This document shows positions 8,667 through 17,429 of a DNA stretch of 37,698 bases, in pieces. How positions within the stretch are numbered: position 1 is the first letter of the stretch; each line of letters begins with the position of its first letter. The translations under genes and the position numbers were made by a program. This DNA comes from an uncultured Caulobacteraceae bacterium. GTDB taxonomy: Bacteria; Pseudomonadota; Alphaproteobacteria; Caulobacterales; Aquidulcibacteraceae. Location of the stretch: assembly GCA_902826145.1 (NCBI GenBank), contig CADEDT010000012.1, forward strand, positions 1 to 37,698, in the 5' to 3' direction. The notes below the pieces were generated by a model, which saw only the letters and a program-made list of their open reading frames with translations, made no database searches and was not told the origin of the DNA.

Positions 8667-9818
8667 CTAGCTCGCGAGCCGCGCAATCAGGCGCTGCATG
8701 AACTGTGCGCCTTCTTCAATCTGCGAGCGCTCAATCCATTCATCCGGCTGGTGCGCCTGTTCGATCGAGCCCGGCCCGCAAATGATGGCGGGAATGCCCG
8801 CGCGCTGAAACAACCCCGCCTCCGCCGCGTACGCCACTGCGCGCGTCTCGTTGTCACCCGTCAGTGCACGCGCCAGCGACTCCGCCGCGCTATCGCGCTC
8901 GATCGCCAAACCTGGCGTGTTTGTGCGCCGCGTGATGTGTACGCCACCTTCCGGCGCACGCGCCTTGATCTCCGCATCGAGCTGCTCGGCTGCCGCACGG
9001 AAGCGCGCTTCGATCGCATCGCCTTGCGCCGCTTCAGGGCAACGGCAATCCCAGATGAACGAGCAGCGCCGCGCCAGAATATTCCCCGCCGTGCCGCCCT
9101 CGACCTTGCCGATCGTCATCGTCGGGCCCGGCGGATTGAAATGCGGATGCGTCGCCGTGCGTGCTTCAACGCCCATGTCCGACACAAGCGACATCAGCTT
9201 CACCGCCTCCATCACCGCGGAGACGCCCTGATCTGGCAGGCTCGAATGCGCCTCGCGCCCAACGACTTCGACAATGAACGAACGCACACCCTTGTGTGCG
9301 GACACCACCTTCATGCCCGTCGGCTCGCCAACGATCACCGCCGCCGGCTTGTTTGCCTGCGTCGCGATCTCGGCAATCATTGACGGTGCGCCGAGGCAGC
9401 CGATCTCCTCATCGTACGAAAACGCCAATACCATCGGCCGCTTCAACGCCGCCGCCCGCGCCGCATCGACGTGCGCCAGCGCCAGCGCGATGAAGCTTTT
9501 CATATCCGCCGTGCCACGCGCGTAGAGCTTGCCCTCCCGCTCCGTCAGCACCCACGGATCGCTCGACCACGGCTGGTCGTCGACAGGCACGACGTCCGTG
9601 TGCCCGGACAGCACAACGCCGCCCGAAACATCCGGCCCGATCGTGGCGTAGAGATTGGCCTTGGTGCCATCAGCATTGGCGACACGCCGCGAGGCAATGC
9701 CGCGCTGGCGGAGGAAATCCTCCACCCACGCGATCAGCTCCAGGTTGGAATTGCGCGATGTCGTATCGAACGCGATCAGCCGCGTCAGAATTTCGAGCGT
9801 CGCGCCGATGTCGCTCAC
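8667..9818 (-). CDS. argE: M20 deacetylase, acetylornithine deacetylase-like
   Basis: Zinc-dependent M20-family amidohydrolase of 383 residues. Motifs in order: SGHTDVVPV (first metal ligand His and the following Asp), GTADMKSF (bridging Asp), SYDEEIGCLGA (catalytic Glu pair), GEPTG, and GPGSIEQAHQPDEWIE near the end (last His ligand). The start IGATLEILTRLIAFDTTSRNSN and the overall pattern match ArgE, which hydrolyses N-acetylornithine to ornithine and acetate; other acyl-amino-acid substrates cannot be excluded. The GTG at 9818 overlaps the stop of the FKBP gene in a GTGA junction, so it is preferred; a GTG at 9839 would add seven residues. Third gene of the GST-FKBP-deacetylase operon. 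Confidence 0.85.
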   Translation of the reverse strand: MSDIGATLEILTRLIAFDTTSRNSNLELIAWVEDFLRQRGIASRRVANADGTKANLYATIGPDVSGGVVLSGHTDVVPVDDQPWSSDPWVLTEREGKLYARGTADMKSFIALALAHVDAARAAALKRPMVLAFSYDEEIGCLGAPSMIAEIATQANKPAAVIVGEPTGMKVVSAHKGVRSFIVEVVGREAHSSLPDQGVSAVMEAVKLMSLVSDMGVEARTATHPHFNPPGPTMTIGKVEGGTAGNILARRCSFIWDCRCPEAAQGDAIEARFRAAAEQLDAEIKARAPEGGVHITRRTNTPGLAIERDSAAESLARALTGDNETRAVAYAAEAGLFQRAGIPAIICGPGSIEQAHQPDEWIERSQIEEGAQFMQRLIARLAS

Positions 9819-10318
9819 GGCGCCGTCGCTGTCACCCACGGGCCGCCCGGCTCTTGGAACCCGATGAGCTGGATGCGGAAGCGCAGCGCCGCATTCGGCG
9901 GAATCGGGCCACGGCCTTCGGGGCCATATCCAAGCGAACCGGGGAACGTCGCAATGACTTCGTCGCCTGGGCGCATGTGGGTGATCGCCTCAGCGAAGCC
10001 TGGCACGACACGCGCGAGCGGAAACTCAACAGGCTCGCCGCCAAAGGATGAGTCAAACTCCTCCCCGCCATCCACAAACGTGCCCTGATAGTGCACCCGC
10101 GCCATCGCATTGATCGTCGGCTGTGGCGCACTCTCGTTGGTGGCCCGCTGCGTGAATTGCAGCACAAGTCCAGACGGTAGCGTTTGCGCGTCCTCGGTCA
10201 CAGCGCGGCTCACCGCCGCCTGCTGTTGCTCGGCGCGATCGATCTCGTCCATCACGCCATCAGTATTGCCGCACGCGGCCAGAACCAGAACTGCAGCCGC
10301 GAAGATAAATCTCATCAT
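9815..10318 (-). CDS. FKBP-type peptidyl-prolyl isomerase lipoprotein
   Basis: Protein of 167 residues with a lipoprotein signal (MMRFIFAAAVLVLAACG, lipid-modified Cys16) and one FKBP domain (about residues 55-165). FKBP hallmarks are RVHYQGTFVDGGEEFDSSF, PLARVVPGFAEAITHMRPGD and the closing strand FRIQLIGF. It would act in the periplasm, tethered to a membrane, helping proteins fold by turning peptidyl-prolyl bonds. The first ATG (10318) overlaps the GST stop in ATGA; a second ATG follows at once. Its stop overlaps the next gene's start, so three unrelated functions are tightly coupled in one operon. Confidence 0.9.
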   Translation of the reverse strand: MMRFIFAAAVLVLAACGNTDGVMDEIDRAEQQQAAVSRAVTEDAQTLPSGLVLQFTQRATNESAPQPTINAMARVHYQGTFVDGGEEFDSSFGGEPVEFPLARVVPGFAEAITHMRPGDEVIATFPGSLGYGPEGRGPIPPNAALRFRIQLIGFQEPGGPWVTATAP

Positions 10319-10980
10319 CTGTAAAGCGCTTCCGTTTGATCAATAGAGAAGTCTTCAGCCTCACCTGCACGCTCCCATTCCCGGAACGCCGCATCGGCAA
10401 AAATCGTGTCGCAATAACGCTGCGCGAAATCGGGGACCGTCACCTTGTACGTCCGCAGCCGCGTGCACACGGGCGCATACATCGCATCCGCGATGGAAAT
10501 CTGACCAAACAGGAACGGCCCGCCGTGCTTGGTCAGCGAACGGCGCCATAGATCGAACAATTGCTCCAAGTCCGCACGCACATTGCCGCGCCATTCGGGC
10601 TCTGCATCGAGCCGTCGGCGGATGTTGCACGACATCGCCTCGCGCAACGCAAAAAACCCTGCGTGCATCTCGCTCGACGCCGCACGCGCTTCAGCACGCG
10701 CCAATGTGTCCGCTGGCCAAAGCGATGGCGCTTGCTCTGCTGCCCATTCGCAAATCGCCAAGCTCTCGTATATCACCGCATCACCAACATGCAGCGCCGG
10801 CACGCGCCCACTCGGCGATACTTCGCGCACCTCCTTGATCTGCGAGCGTCCATAACCCTCGCCGCCAAGGCGGATCAATTTTTCATCGAACGCGATGCCG
10901 CCCCATTTCAGCGCCAGCCAAGGCCGCATTGACCAGGAGGAATAGTTTTTGTTGCCGATATAAAGGACGGGTCGCGTCAT
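10315..10980 (-). CDS. Glutathione S-transferase family protein
   Basis: Cytosolic protein of 221 residues with the two-domain GST layout. The N-terminal thioredoxin-like part contains IGNKNYSSWSMRPWLAL, with Ser/Tyr residues near the glutathione site, and SPSGRVPALHVGDAVIYESLAICEW, in which VPAL carries the conserved cis-proline and ES the glutathione-binding pair. The C-terminal helical part has the GQISIADAMYAPV segment typical of the family. It resembles the YfcF-like/beta-proteobacterial GST group. Substrate cannot be told from the sequence. It is the first gene of the minus-strand operon, and its promoter should lie in 10981-11085, shared with the divergent protease gene. Confidence 0.88.
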   Translation of the reverse strand: MTRPVLYIGNKNYSSWSMRPWLALKWGGIAFDEKLIRLGGEGYGRSQIKEVREVSPSGRVPALHVGDAVIYESLAICEWAAEQAPSLWPADTLARAEARAASSEMHAGFFALREAMSCNIRRRLDAEPEWRGNVRADLEQLFDLWRRSLTKHGGPFLFGQISIADAMYAPVCTRLRTYKVTVPDFAQRYCDTIFADAAFREWERAGEAEDFSIDQTEALYR

Positions 10981-11085
10981 GCCGCGCTTGTTTCAGAGGC
11001 GGCCTGCGAGATCAAGACATGGCGGCGCCGCTTTCCCCTATTGGCGGCGCAGTCTAGGCTCGATTCCGACGGGTGGGAGAGATTG

Positions 11086-12348
11086 ATGCGCGTTTTGGCG
11101 GCAATAGTAGTGGTTGCGGCGTGCGTTGTAGCAAGCGTTGCGGCGGACGTTGGATCGAAGACGCGCCCATCCTATGCGTTCGCAGAACTGAACGGCGCGA
11201 CTTCCATCAGTTTCGCAAATGTCGCCGTCGGGCCTCACCAGCGGCAAGCCGGTAAGCCGCCGCGCGCAGGCGGCAACGATACGTGCCGCTGGGCCAACGA
11301 CAATGAGTGCGACGAACCCGGCGTCGGCACGGGCGCGTGCACAGCTGGCACAGACCGCTCCGATTGCATCCGCATCATGGAAAACCGCGAGGACGATTCC
11401 TGCCGCTGGGCGCGCGATGGCGAGTGCGACGAGCCAAACTTCGGCACCGGCGCATGCGTGCAAGGCACGGACCGCACCGATTGCGGTGACATCGCCTGGA
11501 TGCGCAACCAAACAGATTCATGCGCGACAGCCTTCAATGGCGTCTGCGAAGAGCCCGGTCGCGGGCGCGGCTGTGAGCCGCGCACCGATCGTTCCGATTG
11601 CCACGGCCGCCAACGCCCCATGGCGATCAACGACCACTTCTTCGGCAATGACGACCGCGTCCTCGTACCCGTGAACGAAGCGCCCTGGCGCTACATGGGT
11701 ACACTGCACATCGACAGTGGCGGGACGTGTTCCGCCACGTTGGTTGCGCGCGACGTGATCGCTACCGCCGCGCACTGCATCACGAGCGAGAACGGCGTTA
11801 ACGCCGCGGCGCGGTTCGCGAGCGCCGATGGCGCGCGTGAGGCTCGCGTGACGGCGTATCTGATCGACGCGAACTACAACTACCGCCGCTTCAGCACGAC
11901 GGATGAAATCGATGGCCTCGACTGGGCGCTGCTGCGTATCGACCAACCGCTCGGTGATACCTATGGTTACGCAAATGTTCGCAGCATCACCGGCCCCGGC
12001 CGCCCGCTGAACACCGAGCTGATGCAGGCGGGCTATTCCTGGGACACCGGCGGCCATCTCTCCGGGAATCTCCGCTGCCGCATGGTGACGATGAACGCCG
12101 ACAACACGTTCGCGCACGAGTGCGACACTACGCGCGGCGACTCCGGCTCAGGCTTCCTCATCCACAACGGCAACGGCTTCGATTTGGTCGGCGTAGACTC
12201 GAATTTCCGCTCCCAACGCGGCGGACCGTTTATTTACATCGCCGTCAGCGCCGCCTCGTTCGGCTCGCAAGCCCCCGCCTTCATCGAGGGTCGGACTGGC
12301 ACGCGGGTCGGCGCCGCCAGCTCACGACCTCCCAAAACCCTGCACTGA
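11086..12348 (+). CDS. Secreted trypsin-like serine protease with three Cys-rich repeats
   Basis: Exported protein of 420 residues. A signal peptide (MRVLAAIVVVAACVVASVAA) is followed by three tandem repeats of about 35-40 residues with the pattern C-x6-C-[DE]EP-x(6-7)-C-x(3-4)-TDR-[ST]-DC. After these comes an S1 chymotrypsin-fold domain (about residues 195-405) with His in TAAHC, Asp in LDWALLRI and Ser in TRGDSGSGF, so the triad is complete. The repeats resemble Notch/LNR-like disulfide modules with acidic calcium-type residues; each would form its own cross-links. ATG 11086 follows GGGAGAG at 11075-11081. The cell-envelope or extracellular role is inference. Confidence 0.9.
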   Translation: MRVLAAIVVVAACVVASVAADVGSKTRPSYAFAELNGATSISFANVAVGPHQRQAGKPPRAGGNDTCRWANDNECDEPGVGTGACTAGTDRSDCIRIMENREDDSCRWARDGECDEPNFGTGACVQGTDRTDCGDIAWMRNQTDSCATAFNGVCEEPGRGRGCEPRTDRSDCHGRQRPMAINDHFFGNDDRVLVPVNEAPWRYMGTLHIDSGGTCSATLVARDVIATAAHCITSENGVNAAARFASADGAREARVTAYLIDANYNYRRFSTTDEIDGLDWALLRIDQPLGDTYGYANVRSITGPGRPLNTELMQAGYSWDTGGHLSGNLRCRMVTMNADNTFAHECDTTRGDSGSGFLIHNGNGFDLVGVDSNFRSQRGGPFIYIAVSAASFGSQAPAFIEGRTGTRVGAASSRPPKTLH

Positions 12349-12396
12349 GGCCCGGCCCTTGCGACGCCTCACGCGCGAACAGCGTGAGGACAATTC

Positions 12397-13464
12397 GTGC
12401 GTCTCGAAACGATACATCCGCGTGAACTGAGCGAGTCCGACGCCGCCCTGTGGCGCGCGCACCAACTCAACGATCCGGCGCTGCGAAGCCCATATCTCAC
12501 ACCGGATTGGGCCAAACTGATTGGTGAAACGCGCGATGACGCCCGTGTCTGCGTGATCCAGGACGGCGGAGGATTCTTTGGCGCGCAACGCCTCTCCCGT
12601 TTTGCCGCCATGGGCCTAGGCGCGCCAATCTCGGATTATCAGGGCGTCGTTGGCCTACCAGGCCTTCCCGTTAACCGCGCCGACCTCTGCCGCGCGTTGC
12701 GCGTCGGCCGCATCGACATCACGCACGCGCCCGCGGGCCAAAATCTGCTTAAGGGCGCAGTCGCTGGCCGCGAAGGCTCGTGGATCGTCGACGTCGCCGG
12801 CGGGCGCGACCTCTACGAAGCCGCACTGAAACAACGCCGCAGCGAATTCGTCCGACAAACCGACAAGAAGCGCCGCAAGCTCGAACGCGAGCATGGCGAA
12901 CTCGTATTCCGCGCGCAGTCGTCCGAACGTGGCGACTTCGAAACACTGCTCGCTTGGAAGAACGCTCAGCTAAAGCGCACGGGCCAGCCCGAAATCTGGG
13001 CGGCGCCGTGGATTTCGCAGGCGCTTAACGCGTGCTTCGAAACCAAAGACATCCAGTTCGGTGGCGCACTGTTTACGCTTTCTGTCAAAGGCCAGCTCGC
13101 CGCGGGCGCCTTCTGCTTGCGCAGCCCGCGCGTGCTGCACTTCTGGATCGTCGCGCATGACAGCGCCCACGATTCCTATTCGCCGGGCGTGCAGCTCGCG
13201 CGCTGGATCGCTGGCTGGGCTGGCGACAACGGCATCGCCGAAATCGACTTCGGGCCCGGCGACTATCAATACAAGCGCCAGCTATCGACTGGTCAGCGCA
13301 TGCTCGAGCGCGGCGTCGTTGCTGGTTCGTCGTGGTCGGCCGCGGTTCGCCGCGTGGAACACGCGGTGCGCGGCCAAATGGAGCGCCTCCCGCAAGCGCG
13401 CCTAGCGGAACTCCCAGGCAAAGCAATGCGCAGACTCGACCTTATGCGCGCACTGCATGCGTAG
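12397..13464 (+). CDS. CelD/FemAB-like GNAT acyltransferase
   Basis: Cytoplasmic protein of 355 residues with the fold of the BioF2-like/CelD acetyltransferase family. The N-terminal half begins with a typical SPYLTPDWAKLIGE segment. A basic linker (RSEFVRQTDKKRRKLER) precedes the C-terminal GNAT-like part, which contains GGALFTLSVKGQLAAGAFCL, HDSAHDSYSPGVQLARWIA and IDFGPGDYQYKRQL; the last is the family's most recognisable motif. Relatives take part in capsule, cellulose or exopolysaccharide modification, but no polysaccharide genes are near. The GTG start at 12397 is preceded by GTGAGGA at 12384-12390. It starts 48 bases after the protease gene and may be co-transcribed. Confidence 0.82.
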   Translation: MRLETIHPRELSESDAALWRAHQLNDPALRSPYLTPDWAKLIGETRDDARVCVIQDGGGFFGAQRLSRFAAMGLGAPISDYQGVVGLPGLPVNRADLCRALRVGRIDITHAPAGQNLLKGAVAGREGSWIVDVAGGRDLYEAALKQRRSEFVRQTDKKRRKLEREHGELVFRAQSSERGDFETLLAWKNAQLKRTGQPEIWAAPWISQALNACFETKDIQFGGALFTLSVKGQLAAGAFCLRSPRVLHFWIVAHDSAHDSYSPGVQLARWIAGWAGDNGIAEIDFGPGDYQYKRQLSTGQRMLERGVVAGSSWSAAVRRVEHAVRGQMERLPQARLAELPGKAMRRLDLMRALHA

Positions 13465-13477
13465 TTAAGGCGCGCGC

Positions 13478-13493
13478 TGATTCTACAGAATCA
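13478..13493. repeat. 16-bp perfect palindrome between convergent genes
   Basis: TGATTCT-AC-AGAATCA lies between the stops of the acyltransferase and the S9 peptidase. It has no T tract on either side, so it is a weak terminator candidate at best. Confidence 0.4.
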
Positions 13494-13519
13494 AAATCGG
13501 GACATTGTTGCGCAACTAA

Positions 13520-15433
13520 CTACTGCAGACGCAGCACGCGCTGAAAGAACAGCGTCTCCGCTTCCCGTTGAGCTTGTTGGTTTTCGCGCCGCGTGAAGCC
13601 GTGGCCTTCATTGGCGGCGCGCAGATACCAAGCTTCTCCACCATTGGCGCGCACAGCCGCCACCACCTGCTCCGCCTCCGAGACCGGCACCCGCGGGTCG
13701 TTCGCTCCGTGAATAACAAGGATTGGCCGGTCCACGCGGGCAAGAGCGCTCAACGGTGAGATACGTTCGAACACTTCGCGCATTGGTGGATCTCGTTCAT
13801 CCCCATACTCGGCGCGCCTCAGATCGCGGCGATGGCCGTAAGGACTCTCCAGGTAAGAAACGAAGTTGGAAATGCCGGCGATATCAACTGCGCCCGCTAG
13901 GCGGTCATTGTAGTGCGTCATCGCCGCCAACGACATGTAGCCGCCGTAGGAGGCACCGTAGACGATAACGCGCTCGCTATCCAGATCCGACTGCCTCTTG
14001 ATCCAATCCAGCAAAGCGCCAATGTCGCGCACTGCATCCTCTCGCCGCGCGCCATCATCGAGCGCCAGAAAGTCTCGCCCGTATCCAGACGAACCACGGA
14101 CATTCGGTGCGATGACAGCGACGCCGAGTTCGTTGACCCAATACTGAAAGGTTGACGAAAACGTCGGGCGATACTGGCTTTCTGGGCCGCCGTGCATCGC
14201 TATGACGACAGGGTGAGGTCCCGCGGCGGTACGCGGACGGAACATGAAGCCGCTGATCTCGCGCTGGTCGAACGAGCGCCATCGGATCGAATCTGGTTCG
14301 ACGAACCTCGCGCCAGAATCGTCATTGCGCGTCCATCGCGTCAACCGGCGCGAGCGCACGTGCCAACTGTAAACGTCTCCGGGCGACGTCGAACCGTTCA
14401 GCGTGAAAGCAAGCCGTTCGCTCGCGGCATCAAACTGGAGACCTGTAACCACCGCGGGCGGTAGGCGCGGCGACGGAAGCGGTAGCATTGAGCGCAGGTT
14501 CATCAGCCGAAGCGACGATGAACCCGCTTCGTTGACCACGTAGGCTATGGTGCGGCCATTGTCCGCGAGATCGAAGCTCTCGACATCCCAGTTCAGATTG
14601 GGCGTCAACGCTTGGCGCGCGCCCGTGGCGAGATCAATCCGCACAAGGCGACGAAACTGCGAGCCCTCGTCAGAGACGGTGACGATTGCTCGTCCATCCG
14701 GCGTAAACTCACCACCGATGTAAGCGGCATCCACGTCAGGCGTGATGCGCGTGAACACGCCGCTGCTCAGATCGAGCACGAAAAGCTGACTCTCGCTCGC
14801 TGACACATATCGGTGCAGCAGCACCTTCGAGCGATCCGCCGCGAAATCTAGCGGCGACACGGCAGCGTCGCCTTCGAGCGCCTCGCGCCGCATGCGCTCA
14901 GCATCGCCATTACCGACGAAGACATCGGCGCTGCCAGCCTCTTCCGCTTGCGCATAGGCCCAAGCGATGCGCTCGCCGTCGTCACTGAAGATAAAGCCCT
15001 CGTTCGATGTGCCGGACTCTGTGACGCGTTCAGTCTGACCAGTGCGCAGATCGAGGCGATATCCTGCGAAACGCTCATCTCCACCGGCATCGCGCGTGAG
15101 CAGGATGCTCTCGCCACCGGGCATCACCGCCGCTTTGACAACGCGCTCGTCGTAAGACGTAAGCTGCGCAGGCGGAGCAAGCGGGCGATCGACGCGATAG
15201 AGCTGCCTCGTCTCGCCTTCGCGCGCGTAGATCAGTATGCCGCCATCGGGCATCCAGTCCGCGAACGCAGCGCTGCTCACGTCGACATATCGACGTAGCC
15301 GTTCGCGCACTTGCGGCGGCGTCTGAGGGATGTTCTCAAAGCGCAACGCGCCGCGTTCAACGTGCTGCGGCGCCTGCGCAGAAGCCGCAACACCAAATGC
15401 CGCCAAGCACGCCGCTAGAAGAACCGCCCGCAT
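13520..15433 (-). CDS. Secreted S9-family prolyl oligopeptidase-like peptidase
   Basis: Exported serine peptidase of 637 residues. A signal peptide (MRAVLLAACLAAFGVAASAQA) leads into a beta-propeller region (about 30-370) that contains repeated WD40/TolB-like blades such as FIFSDDGERIAWAYA and GGEFTPDGRAIVTVSDEG. The C-terminal alpha/beta hydrolase (about 380-637) has Ser in YGASYGGYM, Asp in HGANDPRVP and His in NEGHGF, the complete S9 triad. The family cleaves short peptides, usually after proline or as dipeptidyl/acylaminoacyl units. A GTG codon directly precedes the ATG; GGGGAGG lies immediately upstream, closer than usual. An ABC ATPase of the oligopeptide type follows upstream on the same strand, so peptide uptake and degradation may be linked. 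Confidence 0.9.
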   Translation of the reverse strand: MRAVLLAACLAAFGVAASAQAPQHVERGALRFENIPQTPPQVRERLRRYVDVSSAAFADWMPDGGILIYAREGETRQLYRVDRPLAPPAQLTSYDERVVKAAVMPGGESILLTRDAGGDERFAGYRLDLRTGQTERVTESGTSNEGFIFSDDGERIAWAYAQAEEAGSADVFVGNGDAERMRREALEGDAAVSPLDFAADRSKVLLHRYVSASESQLFVLDLSSGVFTRITPDVDAAYIGGEFTPDGRAIVTVSDEGSQFRRLVRIDLATGARQALTPNLNWDVESFDLADNGRTIAYVVNEAGSSSLRLMNLRSMLPLPSPRLPPAVVTGLQFDAASERLAFTLNGSTSPGDVYSWHVRSRRLTRWTRNDDSGARFVEPDSIRWRSFDQREISGFMFRPRTAAGPHPVVIAMHGGPESQYRPTFSSTFQYWVNELGVAVIAPNVRGSSGYGRDFLALDDGARREDAVRDIGALLDWIKRQSDLDSERVIVYGASYGGYMSLAAMTHYNDRLAGAVDIAGISNFVSYLESPYGHRRDLRRAEYGDERDPPMREVFERISPLSALARVDRPILVIHGANDPRVPVSEAEQVVAAVRANGGEAWYLRAANEGHGFTRRENQQAQREAETLFFQRVLRLQ

Positions 15434-15515
15434 CACCTCCCCGATCGGTTATGTCCGGGATCATTAGCGCGGGGATCGCCGACCGTGCGATCAATTGTGC
15501 TTGTTCTCGCCGGAA

Positions 15516-17339
15516 CTAGGCGGCCGCGATCACGCTTTCTGGTGGATCGTGCTCCGCCACGAAATGCCCAGGCGACACTTCTATCCACTGCGGCCGGTAT
15601 TGCACGGCGTCGGGATCGTCGATGATGCGTGACTTGAGGAAACGCAGCGGCGCCCGCGTGTCGAGCGGGCTGGGCAGATCGCCCACCAAACGCACACGCG
15701 GCTTGTTGCGCGCGATATCCGGATCGGGCGTCGGCGCCGCCGCGAGCAGCGCTTTGGTGTAGGGATGCCGTGGATCGCGGAGGATCACCTCCGCCGGCCC
15801 GTATTCCACAGCGCGCCCGAGATAGAGAACCAGCACATTGTGCGAAATCTCGCGCACCACCGCCAAGTCGTGACTGATGAACAGGAAGCTGGTTTGGAAT
15901 TCGCGCTGCAGATCAGCCAGCAGCTTCAAGATTTGCGCTTGGATAGAAACGTCGAGCGCCGAGACAGCTTCATCGCACACGACAAGCTTCGGCTTGAGGA
16001 TCATCGCCCGCGCCACGCCGACACGTTGGTTCTGGCCACCTGAAAGCTCATGGGGATAGCGATTGATTAGATCGGGATCGAGCCCGACTTGGCGCATCAT
16101 CTCCTTCACCCGCTCCTCGCGCTGGTCGCGCGTCAGCAGCGGCTCGAAGGCGAGCAGCGGCTCTGCGATCGAGGCGCCGAGAGTCATACGCGGATCGAGG
16201 CTTGCGAGAGGATCCTGGAAGACAATCTGCAAATCCTGACGCGACTTGCGAATTGCTTCGCGTTCACTCGGCAGCAGGTTTCGGCCGAGGAAGGTCACCT
16301 CGCCCGCGTTGCGCGGCAACAGTTGCACCACGGCGCGCGCCAGCGTGGACTTGCCGCAGCCGCTTTCGCCGACGATGCCCAACGTCTCCGCAGCGCGCAG
16401 CTGGAAGCTCACGCCATCGACTGCGCGCAGCGGCTTGGCGCCGCCGAACAGTGCGTTTTTCTCGACCTTCACGGGGAACGTCACCCGCACGTCATCGACC
16501 TTCAGGATCGGCGGCGCGGAAGACGGCTCGGCCAACGGCACGTAGCGCTCGCCATCAATGCGCGGCACGGCCTTCAGCAGCATCTTGGTGTAGTCGGCCT
16601 TGGGCGACGAATAGATCTCGTCGACTGTTCCGGTCTCCACCACTTCACCACGCCGCATCACCGCAACACGCTGCGCCATGCGCGCAATCACGCCCATGTC
16701 GTGCGTAATCAGCGCGACGGCAGCGTCCGTGTCCTTGCGCAGATCCTCGATGAGGTCGAGCACTTGCGCTTGCACCGTGGCGTCGAGCGCGGTCGTTGGT
16801 TCGTCGGCCACCAGCAATGCCGGCTCCGCCATCATGGCCATGCCGATCATCACGCGCTGACGCATCCCGCCGGAAAGCTCGTGCGGATATTGCGAGAGCC
16901 GCCGCGATGCTTCTGGAATGCGCACGCGCTCAAGCCACTCGATCGCGCGCTCGCGTGCCGCGGCGCCCTTGATCTTGAAGTGATGCTCCAGCACTTCGCT
17001 CATCTGCGTCTCGACAGTGAGATGCGGCGTGAGCGCCGTCAGCGGATCCTGAAACACGAACGCGACGTGGCGGCCACGGAACGTATCGAGCTCGCGCCGC
17101 GGCAAACCCAGCACATCGCGCCCCTGAAACTTCACCGAGCCGGAAACGCGCGCGTTGTCGGCCGTCAGTCCGAACGCCGCGAGAAAGGTCTGGCTCTTGC
17201 CCGAACCGCTTTCCCCTACGATGCCCAGGCATTCGCCCTTGGCGATGGAAAGCGAAACGCCTTTGACCGCCTCGACGTCGCCGTCAGGCGTGTCGAACGT
17301 GACGGCGAGATTGGAAATTTCGAGAACCGTTTCAGTCAT
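15516..17339 (-). CDS. Oligopeptide-type ABC transporter, fused double ATPase
   Basis: Cytoplasmic ATPase subunit of 607 residues made of two ABC domains in one chain, like YejF or a DppD-DppF fusion. First domain: Walker A GESGSGKSQ near residue 41, signature ELSGGMRQRV, Walker B LLVADEPTTALD. Second domain: Walker A GESGCGKST near residue 328, signature ELSGGQNQRV, Walker B LVVCDEAVSALD. Each half ends with the oligopeptide-transporter C-terminal segment (for example YGPAEVILRDPRHPYTKALLAAAP). It would power uptake of peptides or similar solutes with two permeases and a binding protein, none of which is encoded in this window, so the ATPase is an orphan here. The first Walker A has Gln after GKS, as such proteins often vary at this place. 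Confidence 0.93.
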   Translation of the reverse strand: MTETVLEISNLAVTFDTPDGDVEAVKGVSLSIAKGECLGIVGESGSGKSQTFLAAFGLTADNARVSGSVKFQGRDVLGLPRRELDTFRGRHVAFVFQDPLTALTPHLTVETQMSEVLEHHFKIKGAAARERAIEWLERVRIPEASRRLSQYPHELSGGMRQRVMIGMAMMAEPALLVADEPTTALDATVQAQVLDLIEDLRKDTDAAVALITHDMGVIARMAQRVAVMRRGEVVETGTVDEIYSSPKADYTKMLLKAVPRIDGERYVPLAEPSSAPPILKVDDVRVTFPVKVEKNALFGGAKPLRAVDGVSFQLRAAETLGIVGESGCGKSTLARAVVQLLPRNAGEVTFLGRNLLPSEREAIRKSRQDLQIVFQDPLASLDPRMTLGASIAEPLLAFEPLLTRDQREERVKEMMRQVGLDPDLINRYPHELSGGQNQRVGVARAMILKPKLVVCDEAVSALDVSIQAQILKLLADLQREFQTSFLFISHDLAVVREISHNVLVLYLGRAVEYGPAEVILRDPRHPYTKALLAAAPTPDPDIARNKPRVRLVGDLPSPLDTRAPLRFLKSRIIDDPDAVQYRPQWIEVSPGHFVAEHDPPESVIAAA

Positions 17340-17429
17340 GGCGGCGGAGACTAGCCACAGCGTCGCCGATGTCCAATGCCGGTGGCGGTTCCGTTCCGGC
17401 TATGAGACAAGCGCGCGACGGAGCGACCA

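Noticed and set aside
16089..17354. Long plus-strand frame of 421 codons opposite the ABC ATPase
   Set aside because: It mirrors the highly supported ATPase gene, is rich in His/Arg as antisense frames are, and matches nothing recognisable.
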